Shown here one piece after another: positions 45,183 through 56,428 of a DNA stretch of 64,000 bases. The DNA is from Myxococcota bacterium (GTDB lineage Bacteria; Myxococcota_A; Polyangia; Palsa-1104; JAEUJZ01), in NCBI GenBank assembly GCA_025057315.1, contig JANWXW010000039.1, positions 62,001 to 126,000 on the forward strand, written 5' to 3'. The translations under genes and the position numbers were made by a program. Below the pieces are notes generated by a model. The model had not been told where the DNA came from, did no database searches, and worked only from the letters and a program-made list of their open reading frames with translations. Positions within the stretch are counted from its first letter, which is position 1; the number at the start of each line of letters is the position of its first letter.

Positions 45183-46562
45183 CTAGGCCCCGTAGATGAT
45201 CATTCCCACGGCCAGACGGTTCAGCGCCGCGATCTCCAGAACGACCCGCAGCTCCGCCCACGCGTTGAGGAAGCGATCTAGGTCGGCCGCGCTGCGCTCT
45301 TCGATGCCGCGCCGCCAGCTCAGGTAGGCCTCGGTCGGGGTGCCATCCTCACGCAGGGGAGAGGTGGAAAACCGCGCCTCGTACAGCGCGCGGCAGAAAC
45401 GATCCAGCCGTGCCCCCAACCGGGGACCATCCAGGGAGCGCACGAGGCCAAGGAGCCGGTCGGGCTGGACGCGGAAGATGGTTCCCTCGTACTCGTGGCC
45501 TTGGGCCCAGGGCACCAGCGCCCCCAGCTCGGCCTCTCCCAGCGACTCTAGGATGGGCCCATATCCGCCCGGGGGCCTGGGGCAGGGCAACACCTCCACC
45601 ATCATGGCCAACACGCTGTCCATCGCCTCCAGTTCTTCGGCCTCCTGGGGCCCATCCAGCACGGGGGCCACATCGCCGATGGCCAGCAGCGGCAGCAAGC
45701 GCTCGCTCACATAGCGAGCCGTGTCTCCACCGGCGTACACCCCGGCGTGGGACAGGGCCAGCATCTCGAAGGCCCGCAGGTGCGCAGGAGGCTGCTCAGC
45801 AAGCGTGCCCGGCGCCACCTCGAGGCGGGCCAAGGCGTTGGCGACCTCCTCCCGCAGCGGAAAGAGCGGGCCCAGACCCTCTGGCGGGGCGGAGCGGATG
45901 ACCTGCGCCAGCTGGACGCCGGGCATCTCATTCCAGGCGCGGCAGATAAGCTCATGATCATAGGCAAAGAAGGCCACCCGGATGGCCTCCTCTTCTCCTT
46001 CCGCGCCCCCATCCGCTGAGGCAGCCGGAGACTGCCGGGGCCGATCGTGGCCGCGGTCATGGAACGCGAAGCTGTCCATGGCCGTCGGCGTTCCGGGCGG
46101 TACGGCGAGCAGGCGCCCGCGCACAAGGGCAGCGGTCCGCGAGGCGGCCTGGCCGAACCCGATCCGGGTGCCGTCATCTGCGGCGACGAGCTCATCCACG
46201 CTCCAACCGACCAGCCGCTCCAGCTCCCGCTCGCAGTCCTGTCCCGGCTCTCCGACGAAGGTAGCGACCTCCACGCCCCCTTCAAAGGCATGGATCAGCG
46301 CCTGCTTTGCCTCGTGGTTGACATGCAGAAACAGCGCCTTTCGATCGCCTGCAGACAGGGCAGCCACCAGCTGGGGCGCCACGCAGGGGAGGCCGGTGGG
46401 TCCCTCGAGCACTTCCAGCTGGTGCAGCCCCTGGACGGCCAGCGGCACGAGCCGTACCCAGACGGCGGGTGGTGAGTGCAGCGTCACGGTGCGGAGGATC
46501 TCATCGGGTGTCGGTCCCCGCGGTGGCAGGGGCAGCAGGATGGCAGTCAGGTCAGCTGGCAT
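45183..46562 (-). CDS. Unknown 459-residue protein
   Basis: A 459-residue, acidic, Leu-rich protein without signal or membrane span. The ATG at 46562 is preceded by AAGGA at seven bases. The N-terminal part (TPDEILRTVTLHSPPAVWVR) and the repeated VEVLPCPRPPGGYG, LLGLVRSLDGPRLGARL blocks suggest a mixed alpha/beta fold, but I recognise no family. It is divergent from the TPR gene at 46662, and the 99-bp gap between them contains TTTCCT/AGGAAA arms (46568-46590) and CACGTG. Confidence 0.7.
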   Translation of the reverse strand: MPADLTAILLPLPPRGPTPDEILRTVTLHSPPAVWVRLVPLAVQGLHQLEVLEGPTGLPCVAPQLVAALSAGDRKALFLHVNHEAKQALIHAFEGGVEVATFVGEPGQDCERELERLVGWSVDELVAADDGTRIGFGQAASRTAALVRGRLLAVPPGTPTAMDSFAFHDRGHDRPRQSPAASADGGAEGEEEAIRVAFFAYDHELICRAWNEMPGVQLAQVIRSAPPEGLGPLFPLREEVANALARLEVAPGTLAEQPPAHLRAFEMLALSHAGVYAGGDTARYVSERLLPLLAIGDVAPVLDGPQEAEELEAMDSVLAMMVEVLPCPRPPGGYGPILESLGEAELGALVPWAQGHEYEGTIFRVQPDRLLGLVRSLDGPRLGARLDRFCRALYEARFSTSPLREDGTPTEAYLSWRRGIEERSAADLDRFLNAWAELRVVLEIAALNRLAVGMIIYGA

Positions 46563-46661
46563 GGGATTTTCCTTTTATGCTCCTAGGAAAGGCGGTTGTC
46601 ACGTGCCACCTGCCAGCCAGGGGCTAAGATGGAGAGCGAACGTGGAGCAAAAGGACCCCCC

Positions 46662-48479
46662 ATGAAGGCGATGCGCGCACCGCTGACCCTGCTCCTGGCT
46701 GCCGCAGTGTTTCACGGAGAGGCCACGGCCCAGAGCCCCCCGGCTCCGGTCCAGAGCCCGCCAGTTCAGGGTTATCCCCTTCCAAACCAGCCCTACGGCT
46801 ATCCCCCACCAAACCAGCCCTACGGCTATCCCCCGCCAAACCAGCCCTACGGCTATCCCCTAGGGGGCCAGCCAACCTCTCCAGGCCGCCCCGAGCAGGG
46901 GCCTGTCCAGGCGTCCCCGCAGCCGCCGGCAGGACAGGCTCCCGCTGCCAGGCTCACCGTCACGACGCCGGTAGAGGCCGCGCGGACCGCCACCCTGGCC
47001 TGCATCGACGCGCTGGACAACTACCGACTGGAGGCCGCGCGGGAGCTGTGTGGTGAGGCAGTGGCCAAGGATCCCCAGCTGGCCCTGGCCCATGCTCTGC
47101 TCGCCGAGGCCACCCTGGTGCCCGATGCGGCTCGCAAGATCCTCGTCGAGGCCCAGGAAGCGCTCTCGAAGCGGCCGGTGAGCGATGGGGAGCGGCTGCT
47201 GGTACTAGCCATCCGCGCCATGCGCGAAAACCGCCTTGGCGAGGCGCGGCGGCACCTGGACACGCTGTGCTCCATCTTGGCTGGCGAGCCCCGGGTCCTG
47301 TTTTACCGGGGCAGGCTGCGGCAGCGGGTCGGTGATATGGAGGGCGCGCTGGCCGACTACCGCCGCGCGGTTGAGGTCGACGACAAGTTTGGCCCTGGCT
47401 ACAACGCCCTGGGATATGCCCACCTGGCGCGTGGCCAGCTCGATGAGGCCAAGGCGGCGTTTGAACGCTACGTGCAGCTCAGCCCCAAGGAGGCCAACGC
47501 CTACGACTCCCTGGCCGAGGCACTGCTGCGACGCGGCGAGGTGCAGGCGGCGGCCGAGGCTGCGCGCAAGGCGGTCGAGCTCGATGGCAAGTTTCTGCCG
47601 GCGCGAGCCAAGTTGGGAGACGCGCTGCTGTTTCTGGGCAAAGGTCCGCAGGCCCGTCGGGAATACGGTGTGATGGAGGCATCCGCCGATGCAGCGGCGC
47701 GGCACGAGGGTGCCATGCGCACGGCGCGCAGCTACCTGTTCGAGGGACCGGGCCTTGGTCACGCGGCCGCCATGGCCACCGTGGAGCGGGCCCTGCTTGC
47801 GGAAGCCGAGGCCTCGCGCAAGGCCGGCCGGCGCGGTGACCAGATACATGCCCTGATGGAACTGGCCCGCCTGCAGGTGGAGCGCAATGCCCTGGCAGAT
47901 GCAGGCCACACGGTGCGCACCATTGCTGAGCTGCTGGAGCGATCGCAGCCGCCCATGCCAGACAAGGACGGCAAGGAGCAGAGAGACGAGGGCCCGGGCG
48001 AGGGCGGCCGCACGGCCGGCAACAGCGACGGAGCAGCGCTGCTCAGCGAGGACGAACGCGTGCGCTGGGGGACCGAGCTGCTGGCGCTCCGGGCGCTCAT
48101 GCTCGTGGCCATTGGCGAGCCCGAGCTGGCCGAGGCGCGGGTCAAGGAGATGGAGGCGCGGCTCAAGGGCCCTGCGGGGCGGCAGCGCGTGCAGGAGCTG
48201 CGGGGAGACCTGGCTGCGCGGTCGGGAGATGCCCGGACCGCCGTCGCCCTGCTGGACAAGGCCACCCGGCCGACCTTGAGGCTGGCATTGGCCCTGGCGC
48301 TGGCGGCCGGAAAGGCGGGCGAGCAGGCCGATCCGGCGCGCGCCCGGGCCATCATGGAGGAGCTCAGCCGCCGTACGATCAACGATCTCGAGGGGGCGCT
48401 GAGCCGCAGCCGGGCCCGGTCGTGGCTCAAGGCCAACCCTGCTCCGCCCTCGACCGAGTCGAGGCCACGGGACGTTTAG
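46662..48479 (+). CDS. Exported TPR protein with Pro/Gly/Tyr-rich N-terminal repeats
   Basis: A protein of 605 residues with signal MKAMRAPLTLLLAAAVFHGE ending near ATAQS, and AAGGA upstream of the ATG. After the signal a low-complexity part carries three copies of NQPYGYPPP (27-bp DNA units). The remainder is tetratricopeptide repeats: VLFYRGRLRQRVGDMEGALADYRR-type helices (about residues 220-340: ALADYRRAVEVDD, FGPGYNALGYAHLARGQLDE, AYDSLAEALLRRGEVQAA), then a charged linker and further helices to the end. The likely role is protein scaffolding in the periplasm or outer membrane; partners unknown. It overlaps the pdxH 3' end by four bases. Confidence 0.88.
   Translation: MKAMRAPLTLLLAAAVFHGEATAQSPPAPVQSPPVQGYPLPNQPYGYPPPNQPYGYPPPNQPYGYPLGGQPTSPGRPEQGPVQASPQPPAGQAPAARLTVTTPVEAARTATLACIDALDNYRLEAARELCGEAVAKDPQLALAHALLAEATLVPDAARKILVEAQEALSKRPVSDGERLLVLAIRAMRENRLGEARRHLDTLCSILAGEPRVLFYRGRLRQRVGDMEGALADYRRAVEVDDKFGPGYNALGYAHLARGQLDEAKAAFERYVQLSPKEANAYDSLAEALLRRGEVQAAAEAARKAVELDGKFLPARAKLGDALLFLGKGPQARREYGVMEASADAAARHEGAMRTARSYLFEGPGLGHAAAMATVERALLAEAEASRKAGRRGDQIHALMELARLQVERNALADAGHTVRTIAELLERSQPPMPDKDGKEQRDEGPGEGGRTAGNSDGAALLSEDERVRWGTELLALRALMLVAIGEPELAEARVKEMEARLKGPAGRQRVQELRGDLAARSGDARTAVALLDKATRPTLRLALALALAAGKAGEQADPARARAIMEELSRRTINDLEGALSRSRARSWLKANPAPPSTESRPRDV
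46782..46862 (+). repeat. Three 27-bp tandem repeats encoding NQPYGYPPP
   Basis: Units lie at 46782-46808, 46809-46835 and 46836-46862, nearly identical, in the N-terminus of the TPR protein. The in-frame 9-residue period suggests a slippage-prone, surface-exposed segment. Confidence 0.85.
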
Positions 48480-49063
48480 GGGGCCAGGCGCTGCATGTGC
48501 CAGCCGCTGCCCTTTCGAGTGTACAGTAGCCGGTCATGGAGCCGCTCCTCGCCCTGGATCCACAGCTCCACCGAGTCGGCGCGCAAAGCATATCCGCCCC
48601 AGGTCTTGGGCCGCGGCAAGGCTGCCCCACCCATCTGCTGCCGCAGTTCTTCTTTCTTGCGCCGCAGCTCATCGAGCGAGGTGATAGGCCGGCTCTGCGG
48701 TGAGACAATAGCAGAGAGCTGGTGACCCACCGGCCGGCGGGCGAAGTAGGCGTCCGAGTCCTCGTCTGGGAGGCGGCGCACCGGTCCCTCGATGCGCACC
48801 TGCCGCCCCAGCAGCGGGTAGTAGAAGCACAGGGCGCCGTACGGGTTGCGGTCCAGCTCCCCAGCCTTGCGGCTCTCATAGCAGGTAAAGAACCATAGCT
48901 CCCCGTCGCGCAGACCGCGCCATAGAACCATGCGCACAGACGGACGGCCAGCCGGCGTGGCGGTGGCCAGCGCCATGGCGTCGGGCTCCTTCTCACCCGC
49001 GCGCGCCGCCTCATCGCGCCAGGCTACCAGGGTTGCAAGTGGGTCGTTGTCGTTGATCAGCAC
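48476..49063 (-). CDS. pdxH: Pyridoxamine/pyridoxine 5'-phosphate oxidase
   Basis: FMN oxidase forming pyridoxal 5'-phosphate. 195 residues, the usual size. Conserved: DPLATLVAWRDEAARAGEKE, AMALATATPAGRPSVRMVLWRG (FMN), FFTCYESRKAGELDRNPYGA, ARRPVGHQLSAIVSPQS and the C-terminal YALRADSVELWIQG followed by RLHDRLLY and WHMQRLAP. It is the last step of the salvage and DXP routes of vitamin B6. Convergent with the TPR gene (4-bp overlap). Confidence 0.97.
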   Translation of the reverse strand: MLINDNDPLATLVAWRDEAARAGEKEPDAMALATATPAGRPSVRMVLWRGLRDGELWFFTCYESRKAGELDRNPYGALCFYYPLLGRQVRIEGPVRRLPDEDSDAYFARRPVGHQLSAIVSPQSRPITSLDELRRKKEELRQQMGGAALPRPKTWGGYALRADSVELWIQGEERLHDRLLYTRKGSGWHMQRLAP

Positions 49064-49072
49064 GCGTCGATC

Positions 49073-50389
49073 CTACTCGCATCGGAGGCGTCGCACCACC
49101 CATCGCGCGGTGTCCGCTGACTCGGCGGAGGCGCCGGCAATGAGCAGGTTACCCTGGGCATCCTCGATCATGCCGCGGGGCGAGGCGCCCTGGCCAGCTT
49201 GGCCGGGCCACACGTCCAGGGTCTGCCAGGTCGCGCCCCGATCGGTGCTACGGCGTACGACCCAGCTGTAGCGCCCGGTCCGCTCCAGGCCCTCGCCAAG
49301 CGCGTAGACGCGGCCCGCACGGTCGATGTAGACGAACAGGCCCCGCGCCTCCCGCATGTCCTCGTGGCGGTAGCTGTCCACCGTCTGCCAGGTCAGCCCA
49401 CCATCGGTGCTGCGGCGTACGACCCAGAAGGTCAGGCCACTGTCGTTGGTGGCACGGCCAATGGCATACACGGTCATGCCGGCGGCAGCCAGGTGCACAC
49501 CGACGGCATCCTGCCCTACGCCCAGCCGGTAGTCGTCAGTGGTGGCCCAGGCCGCCCCCTGGCGGCGGCGGACAATCCAGCGGTGAGCGCTGCCATCGTT
49601 GCCAAAGCCAATGGCGAGCATCCCCGCGCCGCCCTCGACCACGTCCAGCGCCTCGGAACGACGGCCGCCGGCGTAGACAAAATCGTCACTGGTGTCCCAG
49701 CTGGTGCCGCCGTCGGTGCTGCGGCGCACGATCCAATGCCGGGTGTCTGTCACATCGATGCCATAGCCAGCCACATAGTGCGCGCCGGCGGCATCGTCGG
49801 CCACGCCGAAGGCGGCCGAGTGCTTGCCAGCCACCAGGTTGAAGTCGTCCACCGTGGCGAAGGTCATGCCGCCGTCGGTGCTACGGCGCACGATCCAATG
49901 CTCCACAGCGCCCCTGTCCCCCAGCCACCCAGCCAGCAGCAGGTGGCCGCGCATGCGGTCACGCACAAGCGCCGGCGCGCCGCCGCTCTGTCCGACGGCA
50001 TAGCGGAAGGACGGACCGCCCATCCAAACCAGGCCGTCCACGCTGGAGCGGACGAGCCAGGTGGCCGAGTCCATGTTGTCGCTGTACTGACCGCTGACCC
50101 AAAGCTTGCCAGTCCCGTCGGCGACGATGCGGCGGGCCAGGGTCCGGCGACCGACCATGGCCGGCAGCTCATCGGCCAGCTGCCACTGCGCGGCGAGCGT
50201 GCAGCCGCGCAGATCGGCCCCCGCCAGGTCAGAGGGGCCGTTCCCATCGGCTGTCGAGGTCAGGTCTCCGGCCCCCAGATCTGTCTCTGCAGCACCGTCG
50301 GCGGGCTGCGGCATGTCCCGAGGCGGAGCTGGGCACCCCGCCAGAGCCATAGCAATGGACATCCCCATCAGAGCGGAGCAAACTCGCAT
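49073..50389 (-). CDS. Asp-box (BNR-like) beta-propeller lipoprotein
   Basis: A 438-residue lipoprotein (signal MRVCSALMGMSIAMALAGC). After an acidic linker come about seven repeats of the form WIVRRSTDGGxTW with DDF/DSY spacing, for example WIVRRSTDGGMTF, WIVRRSTDGGTSW and WVVRRSTDGGLTW. The S-x-D-x-G-x-T-W element is the Asp-box/BNR motif of sialidase-like propellers. No catalytic sialidase residues are evident, so a binding or structural role is more likely. It ends with a Cys (RRLRCE). Confidence 0.85.
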   Translation of the reverse strand: MRVCSALMGMSIAMALAGCPAPPRDMPQPADGAAETDLGAGDLTSTADGNGPSDLAGADLRGCTLAAQWQLADELPAMVGRRTLARRIVADGTGKLWVSGQYSDNMDSATWLVRSSVDGLVWMGGPSFRYAVGQSGGAPALVRDRMRGHLLLAGWLGDRGAVEHWIVRRSTDGGMTFATVDDFNLVAGKHSAAFGVADDAAGAHYVAGYGIDVTDTRHWIVRRSTDGGTSWDTSDDFVYAGGRRSEALDVVEGGAGMLAIGFGNDGSAHRWIVRRRQGAAWATTDDYRLGVGQDAVGVHLAAAGMTVYAIGRATNDSGLTFWVVRRSTDGGLTWQTVDSYRHEDMREARGLFVYIDRAGRVYALGEGLERTGRYSWVVRRSTDRGATWQTLDVWPGQAGQGASPRGMIEDAQGNLLIAGASAESADTARWVVRRLRCE

Positions 50390-50413
50390 GAGCCGGACCC
50401 TTCTCTCTATTGG

Positions 50414-52198
<1,785 letters not shown>

Positions 52199-52913
52199 AT
52201 GGCCCGTTTATGGAATGTGTGCTTGCGTGAGTGCATCACTTTAGCGGCTCGCAGCCGGAATGCAAGCGGCAGGGCCAGCGTCGTTCCTACTGGCCAAAAT
52301 GAGCGAGAAAACCCAGCGGGCAGTGGCCCCCGGGGGAAGCGGCGCGGAGCCACCCAAGCTGCCCATGGCTTCTCTGCACGATGAGGGCCAGGCGGCACCT
52401 CCCCTGCCGCCCCCTTGCGCGCCGCGGCGCTCGAGAACAACCCCGGACCAGCGCGCTGAGCCCTGCGCTGACCATCCCCCAGCGGTGCCAGGCCCCCGCC
52501 CGAGGCGATCTACCCGTCGCTCCGCTGGTGAGGCGAGCGGCTGGAGCGGCGCCTGCGCGAGGAGGCCACCCGGGCGACCTGTCGGAGAGCGACAAAGCAG
52601 TCCATCCGGGTCCGCGTTCCTCTTGTCAGCGCCCACCCCCACGACATGGCGCGGCACGACTGCCTTAGCTTCCTCCTGGGCAAGGCCCTGGGCAACCTCC
52701 TTCCCAGGACTCAGGGCCCCCGCTATCATCAGGCCTCTCGCGTACCGACGGGGTCGCGCAGGCCAGCACCGACCCCAGCGACACGGTGCACGCGCCAGTG
52801 TGTGATGCAGCCGCACCTTGGGCCGACCCTGCGGCCCGCCGCAAGCGCGTGTTGGGCCTGCCTACACCGCCCCCTGAACCACCGCTCGGACCAAATTTCT
52901 TCCCTCCCCGCCT
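52199..52913. other. Gene-poor segment between thiC leader and tRNA-Val
   Basis: About 700 bp with no convincing gene on either strand. The open frames here (about 180-190 residues) have Pro/Arg-rich, non-conserved translations. A stretch at about 52510-52720 (with RVPLVSAHPHDMARHDCLS and FLLGKALGNLLP) might be a decayed coding remnant; an in-frame stop interrupts it. It also holds the thiC promoter, not identified. It abuts the 3' end of the tRNA-Val gene. Confidence 0.35.
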
Positions 52914-52988
52914 TGGTGGGCGTTGCTGGATTCGAACCAGCGACTTCAACCGTGTGAGGATTGCACTCTACCGCTGAGTTAAACGCCC
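52914..52988 (-). tRNA. tRNA-Val (CAC)
   Basis: Complete cloverleaf on the minus strand: acceptor GGGCGTT/AACGCCC, D-arm ACTC-AGCGGTA-GAGT, anticodon stem CAATC/GGTTG with loop CTCACAC (anticodon CAC, reads GUG), variable AAGTC, T-arm GCTGG-TTCGAAT-CCAGC. The 3' ACCA is encoded. 75 nt including CCA. Confidence 0.97.
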
Positions 52989-53096
52989 AGACTTCGCGAA
53001 AAGACGGCTCGCCTATAGCACGGCAGGGCCCCTGGCGCAAGAACAAAAAAGGCATCGAGCTTGTCAAGGGGGCCCCGGGCGCCGTATCTGTTGCTC

Positions 53097-53495
53097 ATGG
53101 ACGGCCATGCTGTCATCCACACGCCCCAGGCGCCAGCGGCCATCGGGCCCTATTCGCAGGCCATCAGCGTGCCTGCCACAGGACGTCTCATCTTCTGCTC
53201 AGGTCAGATTGCCCTCTGCCCCCAGACCGGCCAGCTCGTCGGGGCGGGCGATGTGCGCCAGCAGACCGAGCAGGTGCTGAGCAACCTCTGCGCGGTGCTG
53301 CAAGCCGCTGGGGCGGAGCCGCGCCACGTGGTCAAGACGACGATTTTCCTTCAGGACCTGGCCGACTTCGCTGCGGTCAACGAGGTGTACGCCCGCACCT
53401 TCGCCCAGGCGCCGCCTGCCCGCTCTACGGTGCAAGCTGCGGCGTTGCCGCGTGGCGCGCTGGTGGAGATTGAAGCCGTGGCCCTGGTGCCATGA
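53097..53495 (+). CDS. ridA: RidA-family enamine/imine deaminase
   Basis: About 132 residues. RidA proteins hydrolyse reactive 2-aminoacrylate and related imines formed by PLP enzymes. Signatures: HTPQAPAAIGPYSQAISV, SGQIALCPQTGQLVG, TTIFLQDLADFAAVNEVY, and the active-site Arg 109 in PPARSTVQAAALPRGALVEIE (split PPARSTV and PRGALVEIEA). The start MDGHAV at 53097 fits the family; the frame extends 12 codons upstream. It stands alone next to tRNA-Val. Confidence 0.95.
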   Translation: MDGHAVIHTPQAPAAIGPYSQAISVPATGRLIFCSGQIALCPQTGQLVGAGDVRQQTEQVLSNLCAVLQAAGAEPRHVVKTTIFLQDLADFAAVNEVYARTFAQAPPARSTVQAAALPRGALVEIEAVALVP

Positions 53496-53647
53496 CGTTC
53501 GCAGACCTGTGTGCCAGGCGCCAGAATCATACCGGCCAGCGGGGCCCCCGGCCTTGTAGCCAGAAGGCGCGGCAGGGTGGCCTGCAGTCTGGTCAGCCCA
53601 TGGGCCGCGGGCATGCGGGCAAGCCTCCTCGGGTGGGCTGAGGGACA

Positions 53648-56116
53648 ATGAAGTGGCTGGACGCCTGGCTCCCTGCGCGCGGCATCGCTGCTGGGCTGCA
53701 GGCCTATGCGGCGCTGTCCAGTCGACGCCCCTGGCTGCTCCTGCTGCCCTGGGGGCTGGTCGCGGTGGCATCCATTGGGCCCATCGCGGGGCTGGAGCTG
53801 CGCACGGACATGGCGGAGCTGCTGCCGCCGGAGCATCCGGCGGTGGTGGCCCTGCGCAAGGTGACCAGTCGCCAGATCAGCGCCACCAGCCTGGTGGTCC
53901 TGGTGCACAGCCCAGATCGAGAAGCCAACCGCTCCTTCTCGACGGCCCTGCGCAGCGAGCTGGCCGGGCTGGTGCCCCACCTGTTCTCGGCCATCGAGCA
54001 CCGTCCCGACCCAGAGGTGGCCGACTACGTCGCGCGTACCTTCTGGCTCTATGCCGACCTGGCCGATCTGGAGCATGCCGAGGTGCTGCTCGATCGCCTG
54101 GCTGCCCGCCGCTCGGCGCCGTTGTTTGTCGATCTGGAGGGCGATGTAGAAGAGGAGCTCCGGCGCCTGCGCGACAAGGTACGCGCCGAGCTGCCGGTTC
54201 AGGCACCGCCGTACTTCGAGGCCGTCGATCCGGACGGAAGCCATCACCTCGGCCTGCTGCTGTGGCGCCGGGCGGGTGGTCTTGCGGCTGCGGGCGATGC
54301 GGAGGCGCTGGCGGCGGTGCAGGAGCGGGTGGCACGGGTGGGGCCCAAGCGCTTTCACCCGCAGATGCGCGTCGAGTACACCGGCCCGCTGGCGATGGCG
54401 CTGCGGGAGCAGCAGGCGCTGCGCGCTGACCTCACGCTGGCCACCGTGCTGTGCGGGGGGCTCGTCCTGGGGGCGATCTATCTTTTTTTCCGGCGCGCGG
54501 CCTTGCTGCTGGGGGTGGGGGCGCCAGCTGTGCTCGGGGTGCTGCTGTCGCTGGTTGTGGCCCGCCTGACGCTGCCAGCGCTCAACGCGAACACGGCCTT
54601 TCTCATCGCCATCATCCTGGGCAACGGCATCAACAGCCCAATCGTCCTGCTGGCCCGCTACGGCGAGGAACGCCGCGCTGGCCGTCCCCTTGAGGCGGCA
54701 GTGTGCATCGCGATGGTGGCGACGCTGCGGGGCACGCTCACTGCCATGGCCGCGGCCAGCGTCGCCTATGGCGCGCTGCTGCTGACCCACCTGCCTGGTC
54801 TCAGTCAGTTCGGACTGATCGGCGGCGTGGGCATGCTGCTGGTCTGGCTGCTGACCTTCCTTGTGGTGCCGCCGCTGGTGTGTGCCGGCGAGCGGCTGTG
54901 GCCGGGAGCCTTCACCCCCCCGCCCCGCTCCAGACCGGGCAGGCTGGCAAGCCTGGGCAGGTTCGTGGGGCGCCGGCCCGTGGCCCTGGTTGGCCTGGGG
55001 CTCCTGTTGGCAGCAGGGCCACCGGCGCTCCAGCTGGCCCGCGATCCGCTGGAGTATGACCTGTCGCGGCTGCGCGCCCACGATCCGGAGGCCCAGCGCC
55101 TGTGGGGGACGATGTACCGGCTGGGGCTGGGCCATGCCGGCGCGGGGGCGGTGGGCACCGACGGTGCGCTGCTGGTGGATGCGCCGGAGCAGGCCGTGCC
55201 CGTGGCCAGGGCAATGTGGCAGCAGGATCAGGCGCGCGGCGCCCAGGGCGTGCTGCGAGCGGTGCGGACGCTGACGGATCTGCTGCCCGCCCAGCAGCAG
55301 CAGAAGCTGGCCCTGCTGTCTCGTCTGCGCGACCGCATCGACCGCCTGGCGGGGCGGCTCACCGAGGAAGAACGTGCGGAACTGCGCCGCTGGCGCCCGC
55401 CGGAGGACCTGCGCCCCCTGACAGCCGCCGACCTGCCGCGTGCCCTGCGCGATCGCTTTACAGAGGCCGATGGCACGGTGGGCCGTCTCATTGGCATCGA
55501 TGCGGACCCAGCCCGCTTCTCCGACGAAGATGGCCGTGCCCTGCTGCGCCTGGCCCAGGCCCTGCGGGTGGAGGCCCTGGGACGCACCTGGGTTGCGGCG
55601 GCGCCCTCGACGATCTTTGCTGGACTCATCGAGACCATCTTGCGGGACGGGCCGCGCGTGGGCGCAGCGGCCCTGGGCGGGGTCGTGCTGCTGCTGGGGG
55701 CATCCTTCGGTCTGCGCGGTCTTGTGCCCGTCGGGGGCGCGCTGGTTGTGGGCCTGCTGTGGCTGTGCGGCCTGATGGGGGCGTTCGGCCTGCGGCTCAA
55801 CTTTGTTAATTTCGTCGCCGTGCCGATCACGATTGGGATTGGCGCTGACTACGCCGCCAACCTCTGGGCCCGCATCCGCCTGGAGGGACCGGACCGAATC
55901 GGCCATGCCCTGGGGGCCACCGGTCCGGCGGTGGTGCTGTGCTCGCTGACGACGATCATCGGCTATGGCTCGCTGCTGCTGGCGCGCAACCGCGCCCTGC
56001 AGTCCTTTGGGCTGCTGGCTGTGCTGGGCGAGGCCACTTGCCTCTTGTCGGCGCTCATGATCCTGCCGGTGCTAGCGCGCTGCCCGTGGCTGTGGCGGGC
56101 GCCGCCGCCGCGTTGA
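53648..56116 (+). CDS. RND-superfamily (MMPL/HpnN-like) exporter
   Basis: An 822-residue transporter with the RND layout: an N-terminal span, a large periplasmic loop (about 55-260), six spans, a second loop and six more. The duplicated central motif appears as FLIAIILGNGINSPIVLLAR and as ITIGIGADYAANLWAR, whose Asp relays protons; in the first copy the Asp is replaced by Asn/Ser. The MMPL/HpnN groups export lipids such as hopanoids; the cargo here is unknown. No accessory fusion protein is nearby. Confidence 0.92.
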   Translation: MKWLDAWLPARGIAAGLQAYAALSSRRPWLLLLPWGLVAVASIGPIAGLELRTDMAELLPPEHPAVVALRKVTSRQISATSLVVLVHSPDREANRSFSTALRSELAGLVPHLFSAIEHRPDPEVADYVARTFWLYADLADLEHAEVLLDRLAARRSAPLFVDLEGDVEEELRRLRDKVRAELPVQAPPYFEAVDPDGSHHLGLLLWRRAGGLAAAGDAEALAAVQERVARVGPKRFHPQMRVEYTGPLAMALREQQALRADLTLATVLCGGLVLGAIYLFFRRAALLLGVGAPAVLGVLLSLVVARLTLPALNANTAFLIAIILGNGINSPIVLLARYGEERRAGRPLEAAVCIAMVATLRGTLTAMAAASVAYGALLLTHLPGLSQFGLIGGVGMLLVWLLTFLVVPPLVCAGERLWPGAFTPPPRSRPGRLASLGRFVGRRPVALVGLGLLLAAGPPALQLARDPLEYDLSRLRAHDPEAQRLWGTMYRLGLGHAGAGAVGTDGALLVDAPEQAVPVARAMWQQDQARGAQGVLRAVRTLTDLLPAQQQQKLALLSRLRDRIDRLAGRLTEEERAELRRWRPPEDLRPLTAADLPRALRDRFTEADGTVGRLIGIDADPARFSDEDGRALLRLAQALRVEALGRTWVAAAPSTIFAGLIETILRDGPRVGAAALGGVVLLLGASFGLRGLVPVGGALVVGLLWLCGLMGAFGLRLNFVNFVAVPITIGIGADYAANLWARIRLEGPDRIGHALGATGPAVVLCSLTTIIGYGSLLLARNRALQSFGLLAVLGEATCLLSALMILPVLARCPWLWRAPPPR

Positions 56117-56164
56117 CCCCCCAGCTCAGCATAGGGGCAGCGCAGGCATGCATGGAGGGATGGC

Positions 56165-56356
56165 TCAGGCGGACGGGTTGAGCATGCCGCTGCGCAAGCA
56201 GCGGGTGCAGATGCGCACCCGCCGGGTGGTCCCGCCGATGGTGGCGCGCACGCGGCGGATGTTTGCCTGCTGCACCTTCTTGGTCTTGATGTTGGAATGG
56301 CTCACTTTGTTTCCGACGAGCCGTCCCTTGTTGCAGAATTCACACACTCTAGCCAT
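56165..56356 (-). CDS. rpmB: 50S ribosomal protein L28
   Basis: 63 residues: MARVCEFCNKGRLVGNKVSH, then KKVQQANIRRVRATIGG and RRVRICTRCLRSGML. The CEFC and CTRC pairs form the zinc-binding (C+) version. It stands alone and is divergent from the Cpreg-repeat gene. Confidence 0.96.
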   Translation of the reverse strand: MARVCEFCNKGRLVGNKVSHSNIKTKKVQQANIRRVRATIGGTTRRVRICTRCLRSGMLNPSA

Positions 56357-56428
56357 GTCTGTCGTTGGGTCCGCATTAGGATGCGGAGCCTGCGTGGAAG
56401 GTTGTAAGTTGTCTCTTCTAACACAGCG

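Noticed and set aside
52260..52805. 181-residue open frame on the plus strand (and a 191-residue minus frame)
   Set aside because: Pro/Arg-rich composition, no motif, no ribosome site; both strands are open through composition alone.
53351..55906. 851-residue minus-strand open frame opposite the RND exporter
   Set aside because: It is Gln/His/Pro/Arg-rich with no conserved motif, while the plus strand encodes a clear RND protein. It is a GC-driven shadow.
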